Assembly: GCA_041390145.1 (NCBI GenBank)
Contig: JAWKQM010000010.1
Coordinates: forward strand, 1-64,000
Direction: 5' to 3'
Length of the DNA stretch: 64,000 nt
DNA from: Gemmatimonadales bacterium
GTDB lineage: Bacteria > Gemmatimonadota > Gemmatimonadetes > Gemmatimonadales > GWC2-71-9
Shown here: positions 24,782 to 33,988 of the stretch, one piece after another
Layout of the letters: the number at the start of each line of letters is the position of its first letter
How positions within the stretch are numbered: position 1 is the first letter of the stretch
The notes under the pieces: generated by a model
Database searches by the model: none
What the model saw: the letters and a program-made list of their open reading frames with translations, nothing else
What the model was told of the DNA's origin: nothing
Made by a program: the position numbers and the translations under genes

Positions 24782-26104
24782 TCACGCCTCCCCGGCAAGC
24801 GGCTGGGGACCGTGATGCAACTCGCGCGCGATGAGATAGAGGAAGAGCAGTCCGACCACCAGGTAGAGGCCCATGAACCCGAGGGTTGTGAAGACGACTT
24901 CGCCCTCATTGACCGACGGAGAGGCACCCGCCTGGGTGTGCATCAGTCCATAGACGATCCACGGCTGCCGGCCCAGCTCGGTCGTGAGCCATCCGGCGGT
25001 GGTGGCGATGTAGGGGAAGGGAAATGCCAGCATGAGTGCCCAGAGCACGGCTGGTGTATCAAAGAGTCGCTTTCTCCAGAGCAGCAGGGCGCTCACCGCC
25101 ATAAGTCCGAGCATCAGGGTGCCGAGACCGACCATGATGTGATAGGCATAGTAGAGCAGCGGGATGTTGTCCGGCCAGGTTTCCCTCGGAAAATCGTTCA
25201 GCCCCTGCACAGTGCTGCCGAAGGATCCGTAGGCCAGAAAGCTCAGCACCGCGGGAACCTCGATCGGGTTGTCGAGCCGGCCAGCCTTCATGTTCGGCTG
25301 TCCAATGATGGCGAGTGGCGCCTCGGGACCGCCCTCGAAGACACCCTCCATGGCCGCCAGCCCGACCGGCTGATCGCGGGCCACCAGTTTGCCGCGCTGG
25401 TCGCCGGTCGGCATGATCTGCGTCACGGTAGCAATGAGGCCGCACAGCACGCCCACCTGCAGGAAGGTCCGGGCGTCCTCTACGTGCCGGTCGCTCAGCT
25501 GCCAGAATGCTCCGACCGCGGCGACCACAAATGAGCCGGTGATCACGGCTGCGCTCATGGTGTGCGCGTACTGCCACAATGCCCACGGGTTGAGCAGAAA
25601 TGCGGCGAACGAGCTGACCTGGAGTGCGCCGGAGGCGTCGAGGACATATCCAACCGGATGCTGCATGAAGGCGTTGGTGGCCACGATGAAGTACCCCGAC
25701 GCCCAGCTGCCCAGGCAGAGGAGCACCGCGGTGGCAAAATGCATCCGCGGGCCCAGCTTCTTCTCGCCATAGAGAAACAGCCCGAGCACCGTGGACTCGA
25801 GGAAGAATGCAAACACCCCTTCCATGGCCAGCGTCTGCCCGATGACGCCTCCCGAATAGGTCGAGAAGGCCGCCCAGTTGGTCCCGAACTGGAATTCAAG
25901 GGGAATGCCGGTGACCACACCGACCGCGAAGTTGATGCCGAAGATGCGCGCCCAGAATCTGGCCGCCCGACCCCAGCGCGCGTCGTTGGTGCGGAGGTGC
26001 TGCCACTTGAAAATGACGATGAGGAGCGCCAGCCCCATGGTCAGCTGGGGAAAGAGGTAGTGATACGTGACGGTGAATGCGAACTGCAGCCGATCCCAGG
26101 GCAT
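24782..26104 (-). CDS. cydA: Cytochrome bd-type quinol oxidase subunit I
   Basis: 440 residues, nine predicted helices. It reduces oxygen to water with quinol. The heme-ligand candidates are His15 in TYHYLFPQ and His181 in YAHTMSAA; the GRQPW motif (TELGRQPWIVYG) is near residue 385. The quinol loop (GDQRGKLVARDQPVGLA) is short, as expected at 440 rather than about 520 residues, placing it with the short-Q-loop or cyanide-insensitive type. The upstream gap contains a palindromic repeat instead of an obvious promoter. Confidence 0.96.
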   Translation of the reverse strand: MPWDRLQFAFTVTYHYLFPQLTMGLALLIVIFKWQHLRTNDARWGRAARFWARIFGINFAVGVVTGIPLEFQFGTNWAAFSTYSGGVIGQTLAMEGVFAFFLESTVLGLFLYGEKKLGPRMHFATAVLLCLGSWASGYFIVATNAFMQHPVGYVLDASGALQVSSFAAFLLNPWALWQYAHTMSAAVITGSFVVAAVGAFWQLSDRHVEDARTFLQVGVLCGLIATVTQIMPTGDQRGKLVARDQPVGLAAMEGVFEGGPEAPLAIIGQPNMKAGRLDNPIEVPAVLSFLAYGSFGSTVQGLNDFPRETWPDNIPLLYYAYHIMVGLGTLMLGLMAVSALLLWRKRLFDTPAVLWALMLAFPFPYIATTAGWLTTELGRQPWIVYGLMHTQAGASPSVNEGEVVFTTLGFMGLYLVVGLLFLYLIARELHHGPQPLAGEA

Positions 26105-26130
26105 GGTGTGGCCTTAGTCAGGTACTTTTT

Positions 26131-26210
26131 GCGCCCTTCGCGCCTCTTGGCGTCTTTGCGGTAAAGGATTCTCACCGCAAAGGCGCAAAGAAACCACGAA
26201 GCACGCGAAG
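26131..26210. repeat. Imperfect interspersed palindrome upstream of cydA
   Basis: The arms CTTTGCGGT and ACCGCAAAG pair around GATTCTC-type loop sequence, and the outer parts (CGCCCTTCGCG versus CGCGAAGG) also pair loosely. This matches a common dispersed repeat of the form 'ACCGCAAAGGCGCAAAG' found in many environmental genomes. It fills nearly all of the 117-bp gap between the oxidoreductase stop and cydA. Confidence 0.65.
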
Positions 26211-26221
26211 GTGGCTGGGGT

Positions 26222-27562
26222 CTAGAGGGTCCAGCCACTCCGGTATTGAGGGGTGATCCATTCATCCGGCAACTTCATGTTGGTCACGTTGCCCGTGGCC
26301 GGGTCAATCTGCAGCGTCTGCCCCGCCCGGATGGCCAGGCATCCCAGCAGCACCATTTCCGTCAGCCCACCCGCGTAGCCGTCGAAGCTCGAAAGCGGCG
26401 CCGGCCCCCCTTTGCACGCCTCGATGAATTCATCGTACACGCCCTTTGAGCGCGGGTACACCTTCAGCGGTGGATTGGCACGCACCTCGGCGTCGCGCTT
26501 CGGGTCGAGCAGGATCGGGTCTTCACCGTACATCCCGGCAATCAGGGCGCCGTCATCGCCGATCCAGAGCTGTCCACCGATGTCGGCCGGTGGCCACTCC
26601 ATCGTGATCGGCAATCCGACCGGCTGCGGTGGGCGGAGGTCGCCGTCGCGCCAGACCACCTTCACCGCCGGGCGCTTCCCCTTGGCCGGGAACTGGTACT
26701 CCACCCGGCTCGACTTCGGCGCCGTCTCAAGGTAGCGCTGGGTGGATTCGGGAATGATCCGTTCCGGGTACCCGAGATCGAGAATCCAGTAGGCGGCGTC
26801 CATGCCGTGACAGGCCATGTCACCCAGGGCGCCGGTGCCGAAATCCCACCAGCCGCGCCAGCGGAAAGGCGCGTAGGCCGGGTTATATGGCCTCTCCGGC
26901 GCCGGGCCCAGCCACAAATTCCAGTCCATGGTCAGGGGCGGGGCATGCAGGTCGGTGGGCCGGTCCATCCCCTGCGGCCAGATCGGACGGTTGGTCCAGT
27001 ACTGGACTTCGCGCACGGTCCCGATGACGCCGGCCTCGATCCACTCCCGCAGGATCCGGATCCCCTCACCGGTGTGTCCCTGGTTTCCCATCTGGGTGGC
27101 CACCTTGGTCTTGGCCGCCTGCGCCTTGAGGGTGCGCACTTCCGTGAGCGTCCGCGCCAGCGGTTTCTGGCAGTAGACGTTCTTCCCGGCACGGAGCGCC
27201 ATCATCGCGGCGGCGGCGTGGCCGTGGTCGGGGATGGTGATCGTCACCGCATCGATGTGCTTGGCTTCCTGGTCGAACAGCTCCCGGTAGTCGCGGTACT
27301 TCTTGGCGTTCGGATACTTCCGGAAGGTGTCCTCCGACTGCTTCAGGTCCACGTCACACAGGGCGTAGATGTTCTGGCTCGACACCCCCTTCACGTCGTT
27401 CTCCCCCATGCCGCCCACGCCGATGCACGCCATGTTGAGCAGATCGCTCGGGGCCGTATAGCCGGGACCGCCGAGTACGTGCCGCGGCACGATGGTGAAG
27501 GCGGTGCTCGCCGCCGCCACGCTGCCAACGAAGTCCCGCCGGGTGGGATGGGTCTTGGTCAT
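26222..27562 (-). CDS. Tat-exported Gfo/Idh/MocA family oxidoreductase
   Basis: 446 residues. It starts with a twin-arginine signal (THPTRRDFVGSVAAASTAF). The Rossmann part has ACIGVGGMGENDVKG, ITIPDHGHAAAAMMAL and YCQKPLARTLTEV, typical of the periplasmic members that handle keto-sugars. The C-terminus is an oxidoreductase beta-sheet domain. It follows the MFS carrier gene and DUF1080 hydrolase gene on the same strand with an 11-base gap, so the three form an operon. The cofactor is probably bound before export. The exact substrate is unknown. Confidence 0.9.
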   Translation of the reverse strand: MTKTHPTRRDFVGSVAAASTAFTIVPRHVLGGPGYTAPSDLLNMACIGVGGMGENDVKGVSSQNIYALCDVDLKQSEDTFRKYPNAKKYRDYRELFDQEAKHIDAVTITIPDHGHAAAAMMALRAGKNVYCQKPLARTLTEVRTLKAQAAKTKVATQMGNQGHTGEGIRILREWIEAGVIGTVREVQYWTNRPIWPQGMDRPTDLHAPPLTMDWNLWLGPAPERPYNPAYAPFRWRGWWDFGTGALGDMACHGMDAAYWILDLGYPERIIPESTQRYLETAPKSSRVEYQFPAKGKRPAVKVVWRDGDLRPPQPVGLPITMEWPPADIGGQLWIGDDGALIAGMYGEDPILLDPKRDAEVRANPPLKVYPRSKGVYDEFIEACKGGPAPLSSFDGYAGGLTEMVLLGCLAIRAGQTLQIDPATGNVTNMKLPDEWITPQYRSGWTL

Positions 27563-27573
27563 GTCGGTGTCCG

Positions 27574-28802
<1,229 letters not shown>

Positions 28803-28806
<4 letters not shown>

Positions 28807-29525
28807 GGAGTGACCTTAATCTTGATATTCCTGAATGCCACTCGACCGCCGTGGCTTTGCAGGGCGATATGCCCCGTCGCCGCCTTCCCGAAGGCGGGCC
28901 ACTTCGAGAACTTGCTCTTGGCCACTCGCTCGTTGAAATCGGCGCTGCCGAGGACGTACTGCGCCGCCAACGTTCCGTTGAGCCAGTGTTGGACATTGTT
29001 GTCCTTGATCACGATCCGCGTCGTGTTCCACTGCCCCGCTGGCTTGACCAGCCCCTCCGGCGCGGGATAAAGCGCATACACCGCTCCGGCTGCCGTGATG
29101 CGCGTCAGTCCAGGTGGCTGACCGGCGTCGTCGAGGAGCTGATACTCAGGACCGGTCCAGTAGGTCTCATCCTCAGCCTCCGTCACCCGGTAGAGGATGC
29201 CGCTGTTCCCCTTCGGGGCAATCATCCACTCGAGCTGCAGCTCAAAGCCGGCGTACGTCTGGTCGGTGAGGAGATCCACGCCATCCCCGACGCAAGTCAG
29301 CGCGCCGTCGATCACCTGCCAGTTGGCGGGCACCGAGTCCATCCGGAACCCCCGCCACCCGGCAGTCGTACTGCCATCGAAAAGGAGCTGCCATCCACCC
29401 GCCCGCTCGGCCTGGGTCAGCGTATTCCGGGGGGCCTGCTGGGCTGTCAGGGTCACGGGTGCGCTCACGGTGAGGGTGAGGAGGGTGGCGACCAGGACGG
29501 CGCGGCCGGATGGCGGCAGGGGCAT
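28803..29525 (-). CDS. Secreted DUF1080 protein (3-keto-glycoside hydrolase family)
   Basis: 240 residues. Signal peptide GRAVLVATLLTLTVSAPVTLTAQ. The domain shows WQLLFDGSTTAGWRGF, WQVIDGALTCVGDGVDL, YAGFELQLEWMIAPKGNSGILYRV and GPEYQLLDD, the DUF1080/concanavalin-like pattern. Members of the family have been shown to cleave 3-keto-disaccharides or glucosides. Start 29525 is preferred over an upstream frame since it opens the signal peptide. It is the first gene of the hydrolase-MFS-oxidoreductase operon. Confidence 0.88.
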
Positions 29526-29666
29526 GCAAGGCTCGGCGGTGGAAGGGACGGGAATTCGGACCCCGTTACGTTCGCACCCGAACGGCGCCTTGGCAAGCGC
29601 CGGGGGCTGGTGCTTCGGCCTCTCCCGGTGCATAATCTCCCCTCCACAATCCCTTACGGAGTCCGC

Positions 29667-30149
29667 ATGCGCCGCCATCTCGCGTCCCTGTTCCTGCTGC
29701 CCCTGCTCGCCGCCTGCCAGCCGGCGGCGCCCAAGGTCGACACCGCCGCCGAAGAACAGGCCATTCGCGCCCAGGTGACCGCCTTGAATGCCGCCCTCGC
29801 GGCGTACGACACCCAGGCGCTCAGCGCCGTGTATGCCCAGGATGCGTCCCTCTTGCCGCCGAACCAGGAGCGGTTGGACGGCCCGGCGGCCATTCAGCAG
29901 TTCTTTGCCGGAATGCAGCAGTTGAACGTCAAGATGGTCATCGAGCCAGTGGTAGTCGTGGTCGCCGCCTCCGGCGATATCGCCATGGAGGAAGGCACCT
30001 GGTCTGTCACCATGCCCATGCCGAACGGCTCGACCTTCAGCGACAACGGCAAGTACCTGGCCGCCTGGAAGAAGATCGATGGCACCTGGCTCATGGAGCG
30101 CGACATCTGGAACAGCGACAACGCGCCGCCGTCATCGAGCGCCCAGTAG
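29667..30149 (+). CDS. Lipoprotein with SnoaL/DUF4440-like fold
   Basis: 160 residues. Lipobox LPLLAAC near residue 14, then AIRAQVTALNAALAAYDTQALSAVY and LDGPAAIQQFFAGMQQL, ending YLAAWKKIDGTWLMERDIWNSD. This is the NTF2-like cone fold of SnoaL/DUF4440 proteins, which may be enzymes or small-ligand binders. The function is unknown. GGAG lies about seven bases before the ATG. It is divergent from the DUF1080 operon; a TAATCT hexamer upstream could be its -10. Confidence 0.8.
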   Translation: MRRHLASLFLLPLLAACQPAAPKVDTAAEEQAIRAQVTALNAALAAYDTQALSAVYAQDASLLPPNQERLDGPAAIQQFFAGMQQLNVKMVIEPVVVVVAASGDIAMEEGTWSVTMPMPNGSTFSDNGKYLAAWKKIDGTWLMERDIWNSDNAPPSSSAQ

Positions 30150-30189
30150 CCCATTTGAACTCCAGCGGGTGTTCGGGGGTAGGAGGCGC

Positions 30190-30657
30190 ATGCCAACCAC
30201 TCCCGAGCACCTCCTGACCTGCCGGCTCTCGATTCCGCTCCCCCGCCCCCAGGTCTTCCAGTTCTTCGCCGATGCCGCCAATCTCGGGCGGATCACCCCG
30301 CCCGAACTCGGCTTCGAAATCCTCACCCCCCAGCCGATCACCATGCGCGCGGGCGCGCTGATCGACTACCGGATCCGCCTTCACGGCCTCCCGATGCGGT
30401 GGCGCACCGAGATCAGCCGGTGGGATCCCCCGTTCTCCTTCGAGGACATCCAGTTGCGGGGCCCTTACGCCCAATGGATCCATCGGCATACCTTCACGGA
30501 GACGCCAGACGGCACCCTCATTGAGGACGAGGTCCGGTACCGCCTCCCGTTCGGCCCATTGGGCCGGCTGGTCCACCCGATCGTCCGGCGCCAGCTCGAC
30601 CGTATATTCCGGCATCGCACCGATGTCGTCCGCCAGCTCCTGCTTGAGGTTGCATGA
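30190..30657 (+). CDS. SRPBCC family ligand-binding protein
   Basis: 155 residues. CRLSIPLPRPQVFQFFADAANLGRI at the N-terminus, then a beta-rich middle (IDYRIRLHGLPMRWRTEI) and a long C-terminal helix (PIVRRQLDRIFRHRTDVVR), the helix-grip fold of polyketide cyclase-like proteins. The ligand is unknown; family members are often linked to lipid or cell-surface functions. AGGAGG lies directly before the ATG. The stop overlaps the start of the rhomboid gene (ATGA). Confidence 0.82.
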   Translation: MPTTPEHLLTCRLSIPLPRPQVFQFFADAANLGRITPPELGFEILTPQPITMRAGALIDYRIRLHGLPMRWRTEISRWDPPFSFEDIQLRGPYAQWIHRHTFTETPDGTLIEDEVRYRLPFGPLGRLVHPIVRRQLDRIFRHRTDVVRQLLLEVA

Positions 30658-31409
30658 CACCCTGGGTTGCCCGACTGATCTTCCTGAATGTGCTGATGTA
30701 CGGCCTGACGCTGATCGTTCCAGGGCTGGGCGACGCGTTGATGTTTGTCCCGGCCCTGATTCTCAGCCGGCCGTGGACCATCGTCACCTACATGTTCCTG
30801 CACGGCAGCCTCGGGCACATCTTCTTCAACATGATCGCGCTCTTCTTCTTCGGGCCGCGGATCGAGGCCCGGCTGGGAAGCCGCCGCTTCCTCGGGTTGT
30901 ACTTTGCCAGTGGCGTCATGGGTGGTTTGCTGTCGTTCACCAGCCCGATGATCGGCGTCATCGGCGCCTCGGGAGCCGTGTACGGCGTGATGTTCGCCTT
31001 CGCGTACTACTGGCCGCGCGAGGTGGTGCACATCTGGGGCGTGCTGCCCATCGAGATCCGCTGGCTGGTGGCGGGGCTGACGGTCTTCTCGCTCATCTCC
31101 GGGTTCGGCGGGGGGGGAGACGGCATCGCCCACTTTGCGCACCTCGGCGGTATGGCCGGCGCATGGATCTATCTCAAGGTGATGGAGCGGACCAGCGGGG
31201 CACGGCGGTTCCAGGCGCGGGCCACCATCGTGCCGCCAACGCCCACCTCCACATCGGCCATCGCCCGCTGGTCCCACATCACACGTGAGGGATTGCACCC
31301 CGTCAATCTCGAGGAACTCGACCGGGTCATGGCCAAGTTGCAGCGGGAAGGGGTGGCACGGCTCACGGACGGCGAGAAGGAATTCCTGGAGCGGTTCAGC
31401 AAGAGGTAG
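30654..31409 (+). CDS. Rhomboid family intramembrane serine protease
   Basis: 251 residues, six hydrophobic helices over about 1-180. The catalytic Ser is in GASGAVYGVMFA and the catalytic His in HFAHLGGMAGAW; the first-loop segment HGSLGHIFFNMIALFFFGP is also typical. It cleaves membrane proteins inside the bilayer. The C-terminal 35 residues (LEELDRVMAKLQREGVARLT then GEKEFLERFSKR) form a short helical appendage common in rhomboids of this type. Coupled to the SRPBCC gene by an ATGA overlap. An 8-bp array follows the stop. Confidence 0.92.
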   Translation: MTPWVARLIFLNVLMYGLTLIVPGLGDALMFVPALILSRPWTIVTYMFLHGSLGHIFFNMIALFFFGPRIEARLGSRRFLGLYFASGVMGGLLSFTSPMIGVIGASGAVYGVMFAFAYYWPREVVHIWGVLPIEIRWLVAGLTVFSLISGFGGGGDGIAHFAHLGGMAGAWIYLKVMERTSGARRFQARATIVPPTPTSTSAIARWSHITREGLHPVNLEELDRVMAKLQREGVARLTDGEKEFLERFSKR

Positions 31410-31412
31410 GTT

Positions 31413-31457
31413 GGGCAGCGGGGCAGCGGGGCAGCGGGGCAGCGGGGCAGCGGGGCA
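31413..31457. repeat. 8-bp tandem array (GGGGCAGC), about 5-6 copies
   Basis: Begins three bases after the rhomboid stop and is followed 15 bases later by the 27-bp hairpin, the same order as at 23628-23725. Confidence 0.92.
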
Positions 31458-31472
31458 GGAATGTGACAAAGT

Positions 31473-31499
31473 CGTCACCCCGGCGAAAGCCGGGGTCCA
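31473..31499. repeat. 27-bp GAAA-loop hairpin repeat, copy 2
   Basis: Identical to the copy at 23699 over all 27 bases: ACCCCGGC, GAAA, GCCGGGGT with flanks CGTC and CCA. It lies between the rhomboid stop and the methyltransferase start, where it could end the upstream transcript. Confidence 0.88.
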
Positions 31500-31529
31500 G
31501 TCCAAGCGATATTCTGAACGGATCACTGT

Positions 31530-32120
31530 ATGTGGGATGAACGATACGCCTCACCCGACTATGTCTACGGCACCGAACCTAACGATTTTCTCGCCTCGGT
31601 GGCGCCGCGTATTCCGAAGGGCCGGGTCCTCTCGATCGCCGACGGCGAGGGCCGCAATGGCGTCTTCCTCGCCACCCTCGGCCATGACGTCACCTCCGTC
31701 GACGCCTCGGCCGTGGGACTCGCCAAGGCACAGCGTCTCGCCGCCGCGCGCGGGGTACACCTCACCACGCAGGTCGTCGACCTGGCCGACTATGTGATCG
31801 AACCGGGCGCGTGGTCGGGGATCGTCTCCATCTTCGTCCACCTGCCACCCCCGCTCCGCCGTCGCGTGCACACCCAGGTGGTGCGCGGCCTGGCGCCGGG
31901 CGGGGTGTTCATCCTCGAGGCCTATTCACCCGATCAGCTCCGGCACGGAACCGGCGGCCCAACCAACCCCGAACTCATGCCGACGCTGGATGCCCTGCGC
32001 GCCGAGCTCGATGGACTCGAGTTGACGCACGCCGCCGCCCTCGAGCGGGAGGTGCAGGAAGGCCAGTTCCACCGCGGCCGGAGCGCCGTGGTGCAGGTGG
32101 TGGCGCGCAAGCCGGGATAG
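31530..32120 (+). CDS. SAM-dependent methyltransferase (TehB/thiopurine-like)
   Basis: 196 residues. It starts MWDERYASPDYVYGTEPNDF, as in TehB-like methyltransferases. SAM-binding motif I is VLSIADGEGRNGVFLAT, with the acidic VTSVDASAVGL afterwards and GGVFILEAYSP near 130. The substrate cannot be told; relatives methylate tellurite or small thiols. A TATTCT hexamer lies upstream of the ATG and no clear Shine-Dalgarno sequence is visible. Confidence 0.85.
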   Translation: MWDERYASPDYVYGTEPNDFLASVAPRIPKGRVLSIADGEGRNGVFLATLGHDVTSVDASAVGLAKAQRLAAARGVHLTTQVVDLADYVIEPGAWSGIVSIFVHLPPPLRRRVHTQVVRGLAPGGVFILEAYSPDQLRHGTGGPTNPELMPTLDALRAELDGLELTHAAALEREVQEGQFHRGRSAVVQVVARKPG

Positions 32121-32162
32121 ACCCTCTCGGCCGCTTTACTGGCACTTCGCCGTACCTGAGCA

Positions 32163-32168
32163 TACCTT
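32163..32168 (+). promoter_or_regulatory. Probable -10 of the copper island
   Basis: TACCTT, six bases before the ATG at 32175, without a Shine-Dalgarno sequence: the same leaderless arrangement as at 5255. No matching -35 is clear. Confidence 0.4.
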
Positions 32169-32174
32169 CCTCCA

Positions 32175-32552
32175 ATGATCGTACGCAGGCTGGTCTCTGG
32201 AGTGATGACCCTGATGGCGGTACAGTTCGCCGCCTTTGGGGGTCAGCCGTTGTGCGCCGGCGACCATCACAGTGCGTCGGCCGCGAGCGCGGGTGGCATG
32301 AGCGGCATGTCCCACGATGGCCCGATGGACCATGGGCCGACGGATCCCTGCGTGCCGACGGCGCCAGACTCCCATTCCAGGCATTCATCGTCGACCTGCC
32401 TCGCCATGGCAGGATGCGCCCAGACAGGGCTCGCGTCAGTGGGCACCTTCGACATGGCCGCCCCTCCGATGACCATCCATTCCGTGGGGCGTGAACCCGC
32501 GGTCCTCCATTCTGTTGTCTCTCCCCCGGAAACACCCCCTCCCATCGCCTGA
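32175..32552 (+). CDS. Small secreted Met/His-rich protein heading the copper island
   Basis: 125 residues. A signal-like N-terminus (LVSGVMTLMAVQFAAFGG) precedes a short mature part rich in Met, His and Ser (GGMSGMSHDGPMDHGP, then DSHSRHSSSTC and CLAMAGC). Such composition suits a periplasmic copper or silver binder. I recognise no named family. The gene lies 71 bases before the TolC-type gene of a Cus-like pump, so it probably belongs to the same transcript. Its coding nature rests on the signal peptide and biased composition. Confidence 0.6.
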   Translation: MIVRRLVSGVMTLMAVQFAAFGGQPLCAGDHHSASAASAGGMSGMSHDGPMDHGPTDPCVPTAPDSHSRHSSSTCLAMAGCAQTGLASVGTFDMAAPPMTIHSVGREPAVLHSVVSPPETPPPIA

Positions 32553-32623
32553 TCCGCATGTGTTGGTGACTTCGCCGGGTGCACGATGCGTGCACGTGGT
32601 GCCACACAAACCAGGATCAGGAA

Positions 32624-33988
32624 ATGAACAGGCGATCGCCCTCCCCGGCGTATCGCGCCGCATGGCTCCATCAAGCCGTGCGACGCATGCTCCCGGTCAT
32701 ACTCCTCAGCACGTTGCTGACGCTCCAAGTGGCTGGCCAGAGCGCCCCGGACCAGCTGACCATCGACGCGCTCTACCGCGCGGTGGACAGTCTCAACCCG
32801 AGAATCGCGGCGGCGCGAGCCTCGGCTGACGCCGCCCTCGCCCGCGTCCCGGGCAATCGCCGCCTCCCCGATCCGCGGCTGCAACTGGCCACCATGAACC
32901 GTCAGCTCCCCGGGTTCGAATTCATGCCAATCCTGGGCATGAACCAGGTTCAACTGACCCAGATGTTTCCGATTCCGGGCACCGGCAAGCTGGGTCTGGC
33001 GGGGGACGTCGCGCAGGCACGCGCGGACGCCGAACGCGCCTGGGTGGGCGAATCGATCTGGGAGCAGCGCACCCGGGCCGCCGCCGCCTTCTACGACCTC
33101 TACCAGGCCGAGGGAACGCTCACGATCATGCAGGAGACCCTTCAGCTTCTCGAGGCGGTGTCGTCCACCGTGAATGGCATGTATTCGGTGGGGGAGGCAA
33201 GGCAGGCGGATGTCCTTCGGGCACAGCTCGAGATCGGGAGAATGACCGGCCAGGTGGCGGAGATGGACGCCATGGGCCGGACCATGGCGACTCGACTGAA
33301 CACGGTCCTGGACCGTCCGCCGAACACACCGACGGGCATGCCTATGCTGCCACGGTTTCCCGACAGCATCCCCGCGACCGATTGGTTGATTGATGAAGCG
33401 ATGGATTCAAGGGGCATGCTGCAAGCCGGGGCCGAGCGGGTCCGGGCTGCCACGGCCGCGGAGCGACTCGCGCAGCGTGAGATCTGGCCAGACCTCGAAC
33501 TCGGCGTGATCTACGGACGGCAGCCGATGACGGACGGCGGCACTGGCCAGATGATGAGCTTCATGCTCGGAGCGTCGGTGCCGATCTGGGCGGGGAGCCG
33601 CCAGCTGAAGATGCGGGACGAGACGGCAGCGATGCGACAGATGGCCACCGACGACCTCAGGGCCATGCAGGCCGACACGCGGGGGCGTGTCGCCGAGTTG
33701 ATCGCCGAAATCGACCGGACCCGTGCCCTCCGCGCCATTTATGCACAGACTCTCCTGCCGCAGGCCGAGGCGACCCTCAACTCCGCCCGCGCCGCTTACC
33801 AGGTGGGGAGCGTGGACTTCATGACCTTTCTCGACGCATTCACGACGGTTTACGGCTATCGCATCCAGGTCATCCGCCTCGACGCCGCGCAGGGACAGGC
33901 GCTGGCCGAACTCGAGATGGTGACCGCGCGGCCGATCGTCGCGACCATCGATATGCCCGACCCCACCGCGCCAGGAGGCGCCCAATGA
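32624..33988 (+). CDS. TolC-family outer-membrane factor of a Cus/Czc-type pump
   Basis: 454 residues. After an N-terminal signal (LPVILLSTLLTLQVAG) come the two long helical repeats of the outer-membrane efflux family: LNPRIAAARASADAALARV near 60 and LLPQAEATLNSARAAYQVGS near 385, separated by strands (PDLELGVIYGR). It forms the exit duct for the RND pump encoded next. ATG 32624 is chosen; GTG 32579 would add a Cys/His-containing N-terminus (CTWCHTNQ) ahead of the signal. The stop overlaps the adaptor gene (ATGA). Confidence 0.88.
   Translation: MNRRSPSPAYRAAWLHQAVRRMLPVILLSTLLTLQVAGQSAPDQLTIDALYRAVDSLNPRIAAARASADAALARVPGNRRLPDPRLQLATMNRQLPGFEFMPILGMNQVQLTQMFPIPGTGKLGLAGDVAQARADAERAWVGESIWEQRTRAAAAFYDLYQAEGTLTIMQETLQLLEAVSSTVNGMYSVGEARQADVLRAQLEIGRMTGQVAEMDAMGRTMATRLNTVLDRPPNTPTGMPMLPRFPDSIPATDWLIDEAMDSRGMLQAGAERVRAATAAERLAQREIWPDLELGVIYGRQPMTDGGTGQMMSFMLGASVPIWAGSRQLKMRDETAAMRQMATDDLRAMQADTRGRVAELIAEIDRTRALRAIYAQTLLPQAEATLNSARAAYQVGSVDFMTFLDAFTTVYGYRIQVIRLDAAQGQALAELEMVTARPIVATIDMPDPTAPGGAQ

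Noticed and set aside
32140..32165. TGGCAC before the copper island as a sigma-54 promoter
   Set aside because: The -12 element is absent: the position after five bases reads CGTA instead of TTGC.
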